A DNA stretch of 64,000 nt from Azospira oryzae (GCF_004217225.1 NZ_SHKM01000001.1:1340137-1404136), one strand, 5' to 3'. Counted from the stretch's first letter, positions 48,298-59,740 are shown. Program-made: numbers and translations. The notes: generated from the sequence alone by a model not told the origin.

Positions 48298-49842
48298 ATG
48301 AATCTGCTTCGCGCCCTAGTCACCGTCAGCGGCATGACCCTGCTCTCCCGCCTGCTCGGCTTCGTCCGGGACTTCGTCATCGCCCGGGCCTTCGGCGCCG
48401 GCCTGGCCACCGACGCCTTCTTCGTCGCCTTCAAGCTGCCCAACCTGCTGCGCCGCCTCTTTGCCGAGGGCGCCTTCTCCCAGGCCTTCGTCCCCATCCT
48501 GGGGGAATACAAGAATCGCCGCGGCGAGGAAGAGGCCCGCCACCTGGTGGACCGGGTCGCCACCCTGCTCTTCCTCATCCTGACCCTGGTCACCGCCCTC
48601 GGCGTTGCCGGCGCCCCCATCCTGGTCTACATCTCCGCCCCCGGCTTTGCCGCCGAGGCGGAAAAGTTCGAACTGACGGTGACCCTGACCCGCATCACCT
48701 TCCCCTACATATTGTTCATGTCCCTGGTGGCCCTGTCGGGGGGCATCCTCAACACCTGGAGCCGCTTTGCCCTGCCGGCCTTCACGCCGGTACTGCTCAA
48801 TGTCAGCTTCATCGCCCTGGCCCTCTTCGCCACGCCCTGGTTCGACCAGCCGGCCCTGGTGCTGGGCTGGGCCGTCTTTGTCGGCGGCGTGTTGCAACTG
48901 GGACTGCAACTGCCGGCCCTGCGCCGCATCGGCATGCTGCCCCGCTTCCGCTTCGACTGGAAGGACGAGGGGGTGCGCCGCATCCTGCGCCTGATGGCCC
49001 CGGCGGTGCTGGGCGTCTCGGTCAGCCAGGTGAGCCTGCTCATCAACACCGTGTTCGCCTCCTTCCTGCAGAGCGGCTCCGTCTCCTGGCTCTACTACGC
49101 CGACCGGCTCATGGAATTCCCCTCCGGCCTGCTGGGCGCCGCCCTCGGCACCATCCTCCTGCCTTCCCTGGCCAAGTACCATGCCGACGGCAAGGGTGAG
49201 GACTATGCCCGCCTGCTCGACTGGGGCCTGCGTCTGTGCCTGCTGCTGACCCTGCCGGCAGCCCTGGCCCTGGCCATCCTGGGCGTGCCCCTGATCGCCA
49301 CCCTCTTCCACCACGGCGCCTTCACCGGCGCCGACGTGTTCCACACCCGGGACGCCCTGTCAGCCTACGCCGTGGGCCTCACCGGCCTGATCCTGGTCAA
49401 GGTCCTGGCACCCGGCTTCTACGCCCGGCAGAACATCCGCACCCCGGTGAAGATCGCCCTGGCCTCCCTCTGCGCCACCCAGGCCATGAACCTGCTCTTC
49501 GTCGTTCTCCTCGACCTGGGTCATGCCGGCCTGGCCCTTTCCATCGGCCTGGCCGCCTGCCTCAACGCCTTCCTGCTTTATCAGGGCCTGCGCCGGCACG
49601 ACATCTACCGGCCCCAGGCGGGCTGGCTGCCGTTCCTGCTGAAGCTGCTGGCGGCCCTGGCGGTACTCGGCACCGCCCTGTGGCTGGGCATGAGTCGGGA
49701 GGCAGACTGGCTGCTCTATTCCACCCTGCAACGCCTGTGGCATCTGGGAGCCCTGGTGGCCGGCGGCATCTTCGCCTACTTCGCCACCCTTTATGCGCTT
49801 GGCTTTAGAATGAGGGACTTCAAACGCCGGGCCGCGGAATAG
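48298..49842 (+). CDS. murJ: Lipid II flippase MurJ
   Basis: 514 residues and about 14 transmembrane helices (MOP superfamily). Moves lipid II across the inner membrane for peptidoglycan synthesis. Conserved text: [40 protein letters not shown] and [20 protein letters not shown]. Essential in most rods. The next gene begins 35 bases downstream. Confidence 0.96.
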   Translation: MNLLRALVTVSGMTLLSRLLGFVRDFVIARAFGAGLATDAFFVAFKLPNLLRRLFAEGAFSQAFVPILGEYKNRRGEEEARHLVDRVATLLFLILTLVTALGVAGAPILVYISAPGFAAEAEKFELTVTLTRITFPYILFMSLVALSGGILNTWSRFALPAFTPVLLNVSFIALALFATPWFDQPALVLGWAVFVGGVLQLGLQLPALRRIGMLPRFRFDWKDEGVRRILRLMAPAVLGVSVSQVSLLINTVFASFLQSGSVSWLYYADRLMEFPSGLLGAALGTILLPSLAKYHADGKGEDYARLLDWGLRLCLLLTLPAALALAILGVPLIATLFHHGAFTGADVFHTRDALSAYAVGLTGLILVKVLAPGFYARQNIRTPVKIALASLCATQAMNLLFVVLLDLGHAGLALSIGLAACLNAFLLYQGLRRHDIYRPQAGWLPFLLKLLAALAVLGTALWLGMSREADWLLYSTLQRLWHLGALVAGGIFAYFATLYALGFRMRDFKRRAAE

Positions 49843-49877
49843 TCCGACGACCGGCACTTTTCAAGGAGGAGTGCAAC

Positions 49878-50507
49878 GTGAAACTGGAAAGCAAGAGCTT
49901 CAGCGACGGCCAGCCGATTCCCGGGGAATTCGCTTTCTGTATCCCCCACGCTCAGCACCACGTTTGCCTCGGGGGTAACCACAACCCCCACCTCCGCTGG
50001 AGCGACGTGCCCATCGGCACCCGCTCCTTCGCCCTCATCTGCCACGATCCCGACGTGCCGTCCGCAGGCGACGACGTGAACCAGGAAGGCCGCAGCGTGC
50101 CGGCCGACCTGCCCCGGGTGGATTTCTTCCATTGGGTGCTGACGGACATCTCCGCCATGCGCCGGGAAATCCGGGCCGGCGAGTTCTGCAGCGAAGTGAC
50201 GCCCCGGGGCAAGCCCGGCCCCGCCAGCCTGGAAGGCAGCCGCCACGGCATCAACGATTACACCGGCTGGTTCGCCGGCGACGGCGACATGAGCGGCGAC
50301 TACTACGGCTACGACGGCCCCTGCCCGCCCTGGAACGATGCCCTGCGGCACCGCTACGTATTCACCATCTACGCCCTGGACGTGGAACAGCTGCCGGTGA
50401 CGGGCCGCTTCAGCGGCGCCGACCTGCGCCAGGCCATGGAGGGCCACATCCTGGCCCAGGCCCAGCTGACCGGCACCTACAGCCTCAACCCTGCCCTCAA
50501 GGCCTGA
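49878..50507 (+). CDS. PEBP/YbhB-YbcL-type phosphatidylethanolamine-binding-like protein
   Basis: 209 residues from a GTG start preceded by AAGGAGGA. PEBP fold motifs: ICHDPDVPSAGDD, FFHWVLTDI, and YYGYDGPCPPWNDALRHRY. The role of bacterial PEBP-like proteins is unclear. Its end overlaps the convergent malY-like gene by 11 bases. The protein lacks a signal peptide. Confidence 0.9.
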   Translation: MKLESKSFSDGQPIPGEFAFCIPHAQHHVCLGGNHNPHLRWSDVPIGTRSFALICHDPDVPSAGDDVNQEGRSVPADLPRVDFFHWVLTDISAMRREIRAGEFCSEVTPRGKPGPASLEGSRHGINDYTGWFAGDGDMSGDYYGYDGPCPPWNDALRHRYVFTIYALDVEQLPVTGRFSGADLRQAMEGHILAQAQLTGTYSLNPALKA

Positions 50508-51642
50508 GCAGCCGCCCCATGCGCTCCAGGGCTGCCTCCAGGGTGGTCCCGGGGCAGCCGAAATTGAGACGGACAAAACCGGGAGCGCCGAACTCCCGGC
50601 CGTCCGACAGCCCCACGCCGGCGGCCTCGAAGGCCCGGGCCGGCTCCTTCAGACCGCTCTGCCGCGCATCGATCCAGGCCAGATAGGTGGCTTCCGGCGC
50701 CACCATCTCCAGCCCCGGCCAGCCGGCCACCGCCTGCACCACCCGCTCCCGATTCTGCCGCAGATAGGCCAGCAGGGCCTCGCGCCACGGCTCGCCGCGG
50801 GCGTAGGCGGCACCGCAGGCGGCCAGTCCCAGCACATTGACGTGGGGCACGATGCCCGCCATGGCCCGGGTGAAGCGGCGACGGATGGTGCCGTCGGGAA
50901 TCACCGCGAAGGCGCAGGACAGCCCCGGGATGTTGTAGGTCTTGGAGGGCGCCATGAGGGTGACGCTGCGCCGGGCGGCTTCGGCGTCGAGGCAGGCGAA
51001 AGGCAGGTGGCGGGCGCCGGGCTCCAGTTGCAGGTCGGCGTGGATTTCGTCGGAGCAGACCAGCACGTCGTAACGTCCGCACAGCTCTGCCACCGTCTCC
51101 AGTTCGCTCCGGCTCCAGGCCCGGCCCACCGGATTGTGGGGATGGCAGAGGAGCAGCAGGGACGGCCGGGGATCGGCCTGCAGCGCCGCTTCCAGGGCAG
51201 CGAAGTCCCAGCACCAGCGCCCCTCCCGGCAGTGCAGCGGCACCGTGGCCAGGCGCCGCTCCGACAGGGCCGGAGCGGAGAGGAAGGGCGGATAGACGGG
51301 CACTGCCGAGAGCACCGTTTCCCCCGGCTCCGCCAGCCCCCGGCAGGCCACGTTGAGACCGGTGACCAGGCCGGGCAGCCACACCAGCCACTCGGCCTGC
51401 ACCTGCCAGCCGTAATCCCGGGCCAGGGCCTGCAGCACGCTCCCGGTCACCTCGGGCGTGGCCCCGCCGTAACCGAAGACGCCGTGATCCACCCGCTGCC
51501 GCAGGGCTTCCAGCACCGCCGGCGGTGCCGCGAAATCCATATCGGCCACCCACAGGGGCAGCACGTCCCGGCCGGCGTAGCGGCCCCACTTGAAGCTGTC
51601 GCTGCCCCGGCGCTCCACCGGGGTATCGAAATCGAAGGCCAT
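50497..51642 (-). CDS. MalY/PatB-type cystathionine beta-lyase (PLP)
   Basis: 381 residues. Fold-type I PLP enzyme: LWVADMDFAAPPAVLEAL at the start, CHPHNPVGRAWSRSELE, VCSDEIHADL and PLP lysine in APSKTYNIPGLSCAF. PatB-type enzymes cleave cystathionine or other C-S bonds to pyruvate, ammonia and a thiol; exact substrate unknown. Starts two bases after the cupin stop, so co-translated with it. Overlaps the convergent PEBP gene by 11 bases. Confidence 0.9.
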   Translation of the reverse strand: MAFDFDTPVERRGSDSFKWGRYAGRDVLPLWVADMDFAAPPAVLEALRQRVDHGVFGYGGATPEVTGSVLQALARDYGWQVQAEWLVWLPGLVTGLNVACRGLAEPGETVLSAVPVYPPFLSAPALSERRLATVPLHCREGRWCWDFAALEAALQADPRPSLLLLCHPHNPVGRAWSRSELETVAELCGRYDVLVCSDEIHADLQLEPGARHLPFACLDAEAARRSVTLMAPSKTYNIPGLSCAFAVIPDGTIRRRFTRAMAGIVPHVNVLGLAACGAAYARGEPWREALLAYLRQNRERVVQAVAGWPGLEMVAPEATYLAWIDARQSGLKEPARAFEAAGVGLSDGREFGAPGFVRLNFGCPGTTLEAALERMGRLLRP

Positions 51643-51644
51643 GG

Positions 51645-52037
51645 TCAGACGCCGCTCCCCGCTTCCGCTTCCAGCAGTTCCGTATCGTCGTGGCGGTAGG
51701 CCGGGCTGCAGGCGCACAGCACCACCAGGGGCTGGTCGCCGCTGTTCTCCAGGGCATGGGCGGTGCCCGGGGCGATATGCACGGTATCGCCGACGGCGAT
51801 GAGGAAACGCCGCTCCCCCAGGGTCATGACGCCGTGGCCGGCGGTGACGTGATACAGCTCCTCGCTCAGGCGGTGCCGGTGCAACAGGGTGCGCGTTCCC
51901 GGCGGCACCGTGGCCTCGGCCAGGCTCTGCTGGCGGTTGCCGTGGACGTCGGGATGCATCAGTTCGCGGATTTCCGAGCCGTCCTTGGTGCGGTAGGCGG
52001 GAATGTCGGCGCGGGCGGTATGAAAGACAGGGCTCAT
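51645..52037 (-). CDS. Cupin-domain protein
   Basis: 130 residues. Cupin motif with GTRTLLHRHRLSEELYHVTA and IAPGTAHALENSGDQPLV, giving two His-Glu-His metal-site halves. Small cupins of this kind are often mannose-6-phosphate-isomerase-like or sensors; the ligand is unknown. The ATG at 52037 lacks a strong ribosome site. Two bases separate it from the PLP lyase gene. A longer frame reaches 52784 but would overlap the divergent dehydrogenase. Confidence 0.8.
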   Translation of the reverse strand: MSPVFHTARADIPAYRTKDGSEIRELMHPDVHGNRQQSLAEATVPPGTRTLLHRHRLSEELYHVTAGHGVMTLGERRFLIAVGDTVHIAPGTAHALENSGDQPLVVLCACSPAYRHDDTELLEAEAGSGV

Positions 52038-52175
52038 GGCGGCAGTCGGGCGTGGCGGAGGAAGCATGCTGCCACAGACCCGCCCCCCGGGGAAACGCCC
52101 ATGGACGCCGCCGGTCCGGCCCGCTAAGCTGGGCCGGCGGGGCGATAGCCGCCCCATGACACAAGGAGTCAGCCC

Positions 52176-52946
52176 ATGCACAAGACCCTCCTCATCACCG
52201 GCGGTTCCCGCGGCATCGGTGCCGCCACCGTGCGCCTGGCGGCCCGGGCCGGCTACGCGGTGTGCTTCAGCTACCGCCAGGATGCGGCGGCGGCGCAACA
52301 GCTGGTGGCGGAAGTGACCCGGGAGAGCGGCCGGGATAGTGGCCGGGAAGGCGCGCCGATATTGGCTTTCCAGGCCGACATCAGCCGTGAAGAGGAAATC
52401 CGGGCCCTCTTCGCCGCGGCGGAACAGCGTTTCGGCCCCCTCACGGCCCTGGTCAACAACGCCGGCATCCTGGAGCACCAGACCCGGGTCGAGGACATGG
52501 ACGGGGATCGCCTGCAGCGCATCTTCGCCACCAACGTCATCGGCACCTTCCTCTGCTGCCGGGAAGCGGTGCGCCGCCTGTCCACCCGCCATGGCGGCCA
52601 CGGCGGCGCCATCGTCAATCTTTCCTCCCGCGCCGCCCGCCTGGGCGCGGCCGGGGAATACGTGGACTACGCCGCCTCCAAGGCCGCCATCGACACCCTC
52701 ACCCTGGGTCTGGCCCGGGAGGTGGCGACAGAAGGCATCCGCGTCAATGCGGTGGCCCCCGGCCTCATCGACACCGACATCCATTCCAGCGGCGGCGAGC
52801 CGGGCCGGGTGGAACGGCTGCGAACGGGCATTCCCATGCAGCGGGGCGGCACACCGGAGGAAGTGGCCAAGGCCATCCTCTGGCTGCTGTCGGAGGACGC
52901 CTCCTACACCACCGGCACCATCCTGGACGTGGCCGGCGGCCGCTAG
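52176..52946 (+). CDS. Short-chain dehydrogenase/reductase
   Basis: 256 residues. NAD(P)-binding TGGSRGIGAATVRLAARAG, NNAG motif, catalytic Ser in NLSSRAARLG and YAASK. Classical SDR; the arginine after the glycine motif (SYRQD) suggests NADP. Substrate unknown. AAGGAG before the ATG. Followed by a terminator shared with hppA. Confidence 0.92.
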   Translation: MHKTLLITGGSRGIGAATVRLAARAGYAVCFSYRQDAAAAQQLVAEVTRESGRDSGREGAPILAFQADISREEEIRALFAAAEQRFGPLTALVNNAGILEHQTRVEDMDGDRLQRIFATNVIGTFLCCREAVRRLSTRHGGHGGAIVNLSSRAARLGAAGEYVDYAASKAAIDTLTLGLAREVATEGIRVNAVAPGLIDTDIHSSGGEPGRVERLRTGIPMQRGGTPEEVAKAILWLLSEDASYTTGTILDVAGGR

Positions 52947-52969
52947 TCCGCCGCCGGAACGACCATGAA

Positions 52970-52993
52970 AAAAGGCGGCCGCAGCCGCCTTTT
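52970..52993. terminator. Bidirectional terminator with CGCA loop
   Basis: Stem AAAAGGCGGC (52970-52979), loop CGCA, GCCGCCTTTT (52984-52993). Between the dehydrogenase gene and convergent hppA. Confidence 0.9.
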
Positions 52994-53011
52994 GCTTGCC
53001 GGAGGAAAGCC

Positions 53012-55081
53012 TCAGGCCATCAGTTTCACCACCAGGGGCACGATCAGCAGGGCCACGATGTTGATGATCTTGATCAGGGGATTCACCGCCGGGCCGGCGG
53101 TGTCCTTGTAGGGGTCGCCCACGGTATCGCCGGTGACGGCTGCCTTGTGGGTGTCGGACCCCTTGCCGCCGAAGTGGCCATCCTCGATGTACTTCTTGGC
53201 GTTATCCCAGGCACCGCCGCCGGTGGTCATGGAGATGGCGACGAAGAGACCGGTGACGATGGTACCCATGAGCACTCCGCCCAGGGCCTTGGGACCGAGG
53301 AAGAGGCCCACCAGCACCGGCACTGCCACGGGCAGGATGGAGGGAATGATCATTTCCTTGATGGCGGACTTGGTCAGCATGTCCACCGCCCGGGAGTAAT
53401 CGGGCTTGGCCGTGCCTTCCATGATGCCCTTCACTTCGCGGAACTGGCGCCGCACCTCCTCCACCACCGAACCGGCAGCCCGGCCCACGGCCTCCATGGC
53501 CATGGCGCCGAACAGGTAGGGGATCAGGCCGCCGATGAAGAGGCCGACGATCACCATGTGGTCGGAAAGGTCGAAGGAAAGCTTGAGGCCTGCCGTCTCC
53601 AGGGCGTGGGTGTAGTCGGCGAACAGCACCAGGGCGGCGAGGCCGGCGGAACCGATGGCGTAGCCCTTGGTCACGGCCTTGGTGGTGTTGCCCACCGCAT
53701 CCAGGGGATCGGTGACACCGCGCACGGAGTCGGGCAGCTCGGCCATTTCGGCGATGCCGCCGGCGTTGTCCGTGATGGGGCCGTAGGCGTCCAGGGCGAC
53801 GACGATGCCGGTCATGGAGAGCATGGAGGTGGCGGCGATGGCGATGCCGTAGAGGCCGGCCAGGCCGTAGGAGACCAGGATGGCCACGCACACCGAGAGC
53901 ACCGGCAGGGCCGTGGACTTCATGGACACCCCCAGGCCGGCGATGATGTTGGTCGCATGGCCGGTCTGGGAGGCCGAGGCCACGTGCTTCACCGGCGCAT
54001 AGTCGGTGCCCGTGTAGTACTCGGTGATCCACACCAGTACCGCGGTCAGCACCAGGCCGACGACGGAGGCGCCGAAGATGGCATTGACGCCGATGACCTT
54101 GCCGTCCGCCAGGGGCACGCCTTCCGGCAGCATCCAGGTGGTGACCGGGTAGAAGGCGATCAGGGCCAGCACGCCTGCCACCGCCAGGCCGCGGTAGAGG
54201 GCGGCCATGATCTTGCCGCCTTCCGTGGTCTTGACGAAGAAGCAGCCGATGATGGAGGCGATGATGGAGACGCCGCCCAGGGCCAGGGGATAGACCACCA
54301 GGTTGTCGTTGGCCGCCGGCACGCCCTTGAGCATGAGGGCGCTCAGCACCATGGTGGCCACCACGGTCACGGCGTAGGTCTCGAACAGGTCGGCCGCCAT
54401 GCCGGCGCAGTCGCCCACGTTGTCGCCCACGTTGTCGGCGATCACGGCGGGGTTGCGCGGGTCATCTTCGGGAATCCCGGCTTCCACCTTGCCCACCAGG
54501 TCGGCGCCCACGTCGGCGCCCTTGGTGAAAATGCCGCCACCGAGACGGGCAAAGATGGAGATGAGGGAGCCGCCGAAGGCCAGGCCCACCAGAGGCTCGA
54601 CGATGTGGTGGATTTCCGTGCCGGGCGCAGCGCCGGCCTTGAGCACGGCGTAGTAGCCGGCCACCCCCAGGAGCGCCAGGCCCACCACCAGCATGCCGGT
54701 GATGGCGCCGCCCTTGAAGGCCACGTCCAGGGCCGGGGCGATGCCGCCCCGGGCAGCCTCGGCGGTGCGCACGTTGGCCCGCACCGAGACGTTCATGCCG
54801 ATGAAGCCGGTGGCACCGGAGAGCACGGCACCGATGAGGAAACCGATGGCGGTGCTCCAGGCGAGGAAAATGCCGATGACGACGAACAGCACCGCACCGA
54901 CGATGCCGATGGTGGTGTATTGCCGGTTGAGATAGGCGGATGCCCCCTGCTGGATGGCCTTGGCGATTTCCTGCATCCGCTCGTTACCGGCGGGCAGGCC
55001 GAGGATCCACTTGCTGGAGATGGCGCCGTAAAGCACCGCCAGCACCGCACACACTAGCGCTAACAACAGACCTGATGACAT
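53012..55081 (-). CDS. hppA: Membrane H+-translocating pyrophosphatase (K+-independent type)
   Basis: 689 residues and about 16 helices. Hydrolyses PPi and pumps protons across the inner membrane. Substrate-site text: [20 protein letters not shown] and [20 protein letters not shown]. The [16 protein letters not shown] segment has lysine where K+-dependent enzymes carry alanine (GNTTAA), so it is predicted to be K+-independent and proton-pumping. Lies downstream of pfp, whose product makes or uses PPi. Confidence 0.95.
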   Translation of the reverse strand: MSSGLLLALVCAVLAVLYGAISSKWILGLPAGNERMQEIAKAIQQGASAYLNRQYTTIGIVGAVLFVVIGIFLAWSTAIGFLIGAVLSGATGFIGMNVSVRANVRTAEAARGGIAPALDVAFKGGAITGMLVVGLALLGVAGYYAVLKAGAAPGTEIHHIVEPLVGLAFGGSLISIFARLGGGIFTKGADVGADLVGKVEAGIPEDDPRNPAVIADNVGDNVGDCAGMAADLFETYAVTVVATMVLSALMLKGVPAANDNLVVYPLALGGVSIIASIIGCFFVKTTEGGKIMAALYRGLAVAGVLALIAFYPVTTWMLPEGVPLADGKVIGVNAIFGASVVGLVLTAVLVWITEYYTGTDYAPVKHVASASQTGHATNIIAGLGVSMKSTALPVLSVCVAILVSYGLAGLYGIAIAATSMLSMTGIVVALDAYGPITDNAGGIAEMAELPDSVRGVTDPLDAVGNTTKAVTKGYAIGSAGLAALVLFADYTHALETAGLKLSFDLSDHMVIVGLFIGGLIPYLFGAMAMEAVGRAAGSVVEEVRRQFREVKGIMEGTAKPDYSRAVDMLTKSAIKEMIIPSILPVAVPVLVGLFLGPKALGGVLMGTIVTGLFVAISMTTGGGAWDNAKKYIEDGHFGGKGSDTHKAAVTGDTVGDPYKDTAGPAVNPLIKIINIVALLIVPLVVKLMA

Positions 55082-55197
55082 GAACTCCCTCCTAGATAGT
55101 GGTAAAGCTCAGGCCGTTCGGGCGATGGTCCGTCCTTACGGTCCGGTTTGCTACAGAGAAACAAACCTTTCCTGCCGCGCCGGGGCGATGCTGGGTC

Positions 55198-56466
55198 TTA
55201 CACCTTGAACTCTCCCAGCTGCCGGGGCACGGCAATATTCTTCAGACTGACGTAATCGGGCAGGCCGTGCCGGTAGGGCGGATAGTCCTCCCCTTCGATC
55301 AGGGGCGCCAGGTAGGCACGGCACTTGTCGGTGATGTGGAAACCGTCGGCGCTGATGAAATCCGCCGGCATCTTGCGTTCCACATTAGCCACGTCCTTCA
55401 GTTCGGCCACGCCCACTTCCCAGCGGTAGGGCGCGTCGGCGAGGCGCTGCACGGTGGGCATCACCGCATTGCGTCCGGCCACGGCCAGCTCCACCGCCGC
55501 CTTGCCCAGGGCATAGGCCTGGTCGGCATCGGTCTTGGAGGCGATGTGACGGGCGGCCCGCTGCAGGTAGTCGGCCAGGGCCCAGTGGTACTTGTGGCCC
55601 AACTTGTCCTTGATCAGCTGGGCGATCCACTGGCCGGCGCCGCCCAGTTGGGAATGGCCGAAGGCATCCTTGCCGCCCTGCTCGGAAACGAACTTGCCGT
55701 CGGCCGTCTTCAGGCCTTCGGAGACGGCGATGGTGCAATAGTCGTAGCGGTCTACGCACTGCTGCACCCGGGCCAGGAAGGCGGCCTCGTCGAAGGGCAC
55801 TTCGGGGAACAGCAGGATGTGGGGCGGCTGGCCGGAATCGGCCCCGCTGCCGGAAGCCAGGCCGCAGGCGGCGGTGATCCAGCCGGCATGGCGGCCCATG
55901 ACTTCGAGGACGAAAATCTTGGTGGAAGTGCGGGCCATGGAGGCCACGTCCAGCCCCGCTTCGCGGATGGAGGTGGCGACATACTTGGCCACGGAGCCGA
56001 AGCCCGGGCAGCAGTCGGTGAGAGGCAGATCGTTGTCCACCGTCTTCGGTACGCCGACGCAGATCAGCGGGTGGCCCATCTTCTCGGACAGCTGGGAAAC
56101 CTTCCAGGCGGTGTCCATGGAATCGTTGCCACCGTTGTAGAAGAAATAGCCGATATCGTGGGCGCGGCAGACCTCGATCAGGCGCTCGTACTGGGCCCGG
56201 TGCTCTTCGATGGACTTGAGTTTGTAGCGGCAGGAGCCGAAGGCGGCTCCCGGGGTGGTGCGCAGCCGGGCGATGTCCGCGGGGGACTCCAGGCTGGTGT
56301 CGATCAGGTCTTCGGTGAGGGCGCCGACGATGCCGTTGCGCCCGGCGAAGACCTTGCCGATTTTGTCCGGATGGGCCCGCGCCGTCTCGATGACGGCGCA
56401 GGCGGAGGCGTTGATCACGGCGGTGGGCCCGCCGGACTGGGCGTAGAAGGCGTTTTTCACCGCCAT
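55198..56466 (-). CDS. pfp: PPi-dependent 6-phosphofructokinase
   Basis: 422 residues. Reversible conversion of fructose-6-phosphate and PPi to fructose-1,6-bisphosphate and phosphate. The phosphoryl-donor motif is FYNGGNDSMDTAW: Asp stands where ATP enzymes have Gly, and VPKTVDNDL has Lys, both marks of PPi use. It starts MAVKNAFYAQSGGPTAVINA. 16 bases from adk upstream; hppA follows at 116 bases. Confidence 0.94.
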   Translation of the reverse strand: MAVKNAFYAQSGGPTAVINASACAVIETARAHPDKIGKVFAGRNGIVGALTEDLIDTSLESPADIARLRTTPGAAFGSCRYKLKSIEEHRAQYERLIEVCRAHDIGYFFYNGGNDSMDTAWKVSQLSEKMGHPLICVGVPKTVDNDLPLTDCCPGFGSVAKYVATSIREAGLDVASMARTSTKIFVLEVMGRHAGWITAACGLASGSGADSGQPPHILLFPEVPFDEAAFLARVQQCVDRYDYCTIAVSEGLKTADGKFVSEQGGKDAFGHSQLGGAGQWIAQLIKDKLGHKYHWALADYLQRAARHIASKTDADQAYALGKAAVELAVAGRNAVMPTVQRLADAPYRWEVGVAELKDVANVERKMPADFISADGFHITDKCRAYLAPLIEGEDYPPYRHGLPDYVSLKNIAVPRQLGEFKV

Positions 56467-56482
56467 GGTGATCCGCCTCCCC

Positions 56483-57172
<690 letters not shown>

Positions 57173-57284
57173 TCAGAAGTGCGTTGATTGAATTTATGTT
57201 TTTGTACAGGTCTGGCGCTGTTCTGGCGGCGGCCTTGGGGAAGCCGCTGGGGTTGTGTTCACCCCTCTTTTTAAGGAGCGAAAA

Positions 57285-58064
57285 TTACTCGGAAATTCCT
57301 TCTCGGTCAAACCATTTGCGCATGCGCACCGCATCTTCCGGGGTATCCACGCCGGGGGCCGGCAGGCTGTCGGAAATGGCCACGCTGATGCGGTAGCCGT
57401 GCCACAGGGCCCGCAGCTGCTCCAGGCATTCGAACTGCTCCAGGGGCGAGACGGCCAGACCGGAGTAGGCCTTGAGGAAGGCGGCCCGGTAAGCGTAGAG
57501 GCCGATGTGGCGGTAGGCGGGGAAGTCCGTCGGCAGGGTTTCACCGCCGCCTTCCCGGGCGAAATGGTCCCGGGCGTAGGGGATAGGCGCCCGGGAGAAA
57601 TACAGGGCGTCGCCGTCGGCCTTGCACACCAGCTTGACGATATTGGGATTGAAGAAATCGGCGGCCTCGGACAGGCCGTGGCCCACGGTGGCGATGTCGG
57701 CCCCGCTCTCGGCCAGGCGGTTCGCCGTGGCGGAAATCAGTTCCGGCTCGATGAGGGGCTCGTCGCCCTGCACATTGACCACCAGGGTGTCGTCGCTCCA
57801 GCCCCGCAGGGCCACCACTTCGGCCAGCCGGTCGGTGCCGGTGGGATGGTCGTCCCGGGTCAGCAGCACATTGAGGCCGTGGGCCCGGCAGGCCGCCTCC
57901 ACCTCCCGGTGGTCGGTCGCCACCCAGATTTCCTCGGCGCCGGAAAGGGCCGCCCGTTCCGCCACCCGCACCACCATGGGCTTGCCGCCCAGGTCCAGCA
58001 GGGGCTTGGCCGGCAGGCGGGAGGAAGCGTAGCGGGCGGGAATGACGACCTTGAAGCGTTGCAT
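57285..58064 (-). CDS. kdsB: CMP-KDO synthetase
   Basis: 259 residues. Activates KDO with CTP for lipopolysaccharide inner core. Starts [32 protein letters not shown] carries the metal-binding Asp; [10 protein letters not shown] near the C-terminal part. It lies 20 bases after ycaR, within the lpxK-ycaR-kdsB order usual in proteobacteria. Confidence 0.97.
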   Translation of the reverse strand: MQRFKVVIPARYASSRLPAKPLLDLGGKPMVVRVAERAALSGAEEIWVATDHREVEAACRAHGLNVLLTRDDHPTGTDRLAEVVALRGWSDDTLVVNVQGDEPLIEPELISATANRLAESGADIATVGHGLSEAADFFNPNIVKLVCKADGDALYFSRAPIPYARDHFAREGGGETLPTDFPAYRHIGLYAYRAAFLKAYSGLAVSPLEQFECLEQLRALWHGYRISVAISDSLPAPGVDTPEDAVRMRKWFDREGISE

Positions 58065-58084
58065 GGCGGGATTCCGGGCAGGGC

Positions 58085-58261
58085 TCAGTTTTCGTCCTGG
58101 CCCAGGGTGCGGGCTTCTTCCTCGAGCATGATGGGAATGTCGTCCCGCACCGGGAAGGCCAGCTTGCAGGGCTTGCAGACCAGTTCCTTCTGCTCCTTGC
58201 GGTACTCCAGACTACTCTTGCACACCGGGCAGACCAGGATGTCCAGCAACCGTGCGTCCAT
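58085..58261 (-). CDS. ycaR: Trm112/YcaR-family zinc-binding small protein
   Basis: 58 residues: [20 protein letters not shown], later [20 protein letters not shown]. Two CxxC pairs (CPVC and CKPC) form a small zinc ribbon. Eukaryotic Trm112 activates methyltransferases; the bacterial role is unknown. Its start lies inside the end of lpxK: 50 bases overlap in another frame. An upstream in-frame start would deepen the overlap. Confidence 0.93.
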   Translation of the reverse strand: MDARLLDILVCPVCKSSLEYRKEQKELVCKPCKLAFPVRDDIPIMLEEEARTLGQDEN

Positions 58262-59303
58262 TGATTTTCTCCAGAACAAAAGCGGATAGGTCGGGGGTCA
58301 GCTGGGCGTCCACCGGCAACACCCAGGCTTCGCCCCCGTAGATGGCCGCGCATTTTACCCCATCCTTGGCGGTGGTAAGGAGCACGCCGTCCCGGGCGAA
58401 GGCCAGGTCGGCAGCGTTGTAGGCGTGGTGGTCGGGAAAGGCCCGGGCCTCCACCGTCAGCCCCAGTTCGGCCAGGGTGCGGAAAAAGCGCTGGGGATGG
58501 CCGATGCCGGCCACGGCGTAGAGCCGCTTGCCGGCCAGGTCGGCGGCGCTGCATTGCCGGGACGGGTCCTGCAGGCCATGGAACGATGCGGGCCGCAGGT
58601 CCATGCGGAACAGGGGCGGCGTCGCCGCCTTGGCGGAGAAAAGCAGTTCGGCGGCCATGCCGTTGCCCACCACCGCATCCACCTGGGCCAGACGCTGCCG
58701 CGGCTCCCGCAGGGGGCCCACCGGCAGCAGGCGGCCGTTGCCCAGGCCGCGCACGTCGCACACGGCGATTTCCACGTCCCGGGCCAGGCGGTAGTGCTGC
58801 AGGCCGTCGTCGCAGAGGATCAGGTTGCAATCGGGGGATGCCGCCAGCAGGGCCCGGGCCGCCGCCGCCCGGTCCCGGCCGATCCATACCGGACAGCCGC
58901 TTTCCCGGGCCAGCAGCAGGGGCTCGTCGCCCACCTGTGCGGGCGTCGCCTCGGGGCTGACGGCCGCCACGCCTTCCTGGGCGCTACCGTAGCCGCGGCT
59001 GACGATGCCCGGACGCAGGCCGGCAGCCCGCAGCTGCCGGGCCAGATAGAGGGTCAGGGGAGTTTTGCCGGCACCGCCGACGATGATGTTGCCCACCACC
59101 ACCACGGGCACCGGCAGGCGCGCCGACCCCAGCCAGCCGTGGCGGAAGGCCAGGCGGCGCAGGGCCGTCAGGCCCCGGAACAGCCAGGAGATGGGAGTCA
59201 GCAGGTTGAACAGCAGGGTGTCGAACCAGGCCGGGGCGCCATCGCCCCGGCGCGGCAAGGCGCCGCGAAACCAGAACTTCTGCAGTCGCGGGCCTAGGGC
59301 CAT
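58212..59303 (-). CDS. lpxK: Tetraacyldisaccharide 4'-kinase
   Basis: 363 residues. Phosphorylates the 4' position of the lipid A precursor at the inner membrane. P-loop [20 protein letters not shown], later [19 protein letters not shown] and TTAKDGVKC. An N-terminal hydrophobic helix anchors it. Three bases separate it from exbD. The C-terminus overlaps ycaR by 50 bases. Confidence 0.96.
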   Translation of the reverse strand: MALGPRLQKFWFRGALPRRGDGAPAWFDTLLFNLLTPISWLFRGLTALRRLAFRHGWLGSARLPVPVVVVGNIIVGGAGKTPLTLYLARQLRAAGLRPGIVSRGYGSAQEGVAAVSPEATPAQVGDEPLLLARESGCPVWIGRDRAAAARALLAASPDCNLILCDDGLQHYRLARDVEIAVCDVRGLGNGRLLPVGPLREPRQRLAQVDAVVGNGMAAELLFSAKAATPPLFRMDLRPASFHGLQDPSRQCSAADLAGKRLYAVAGIGHPQRFFRTLAELGLTVEARAFPDHHAYNAADLAFARDGVLLTTAKDGVKCAAIYGGEAWVLPVDAQLTPDLSAFVLEKINGRTVAGHPGLPGVQE

Positions 59304-59306
59304 GCC

Positions 59307-59726
59307 TTATTTCTGGGGCGCCTGGGTGGCGAAGGAGATGCGGGGATAGCCGGCGCTCTGGGCCGCCTGCATCACGTCCACCACGCTCTGGTGGGTGGCC
59401 TTGGCGTCCGCATTGATGACGATGACCGGGTCCTTCTGGCTACCGGCGGCCCGGCGCAGGGCCTCGGCGATGACCGGCACGTCGGGCGTGCTCAGGGGCG
59501 ACTTGTTGACCAGCACCTGGCCGCTGGCGGTGACGGCCACACTGACTTCCTGGGGCTGCTCCGGATTCTGGGAGGAATCGGCGGTGGGCAGATTGATTTC
59601 CAGGCCGGAGAACTTGGCGTAGGTGGTGGTGAGCATGAGGAAGATGATGATCACCAGGAGCACGTCGATCAACGGAATCAGGTTGATCTCCGGCTCCTCC
59701 CGGTGGCGGCCTTGACGGAATTGCAT
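59307..59726 (-). CDS. exbD: ExbD/TolR-family energy-transducing protein
   Basis: 139 residues. One transmembrane helix with the channel aspartate in INLIPLIDVLLVIIIFLM, then a periplasmic domain. Works with the upstream ExbB homologue as a proton-driven stator powering TonB or Tol-like transport. Co-localisation with lpxK and kdsB is common in proteobacteria. Whether it serves TonB, Tol or another system cannot be read. Confidence 0.92.
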   Translation of the reverse strand: MQFRQGRHREEPEINLIPLIDVLLVIIIFLMLTTTYAKFSGLEINLPTADSSQNPEQPQEVSVAVTASGQVLVNKSPLSTPDVPVIAEALRRAAGSQKDPVIVINADAKATHQSVVDVMQAAQSAGYPRISFATQAPQK

Positions 59727-59740
59727 GATCGGGCGCCCGC

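Noticed and set aside
53147-55057. Plus-strand open frame of 636 codons opposite hppA
   Set aside because: Antisense shadow; the pyrophosphatase motifs are on the minus strand.
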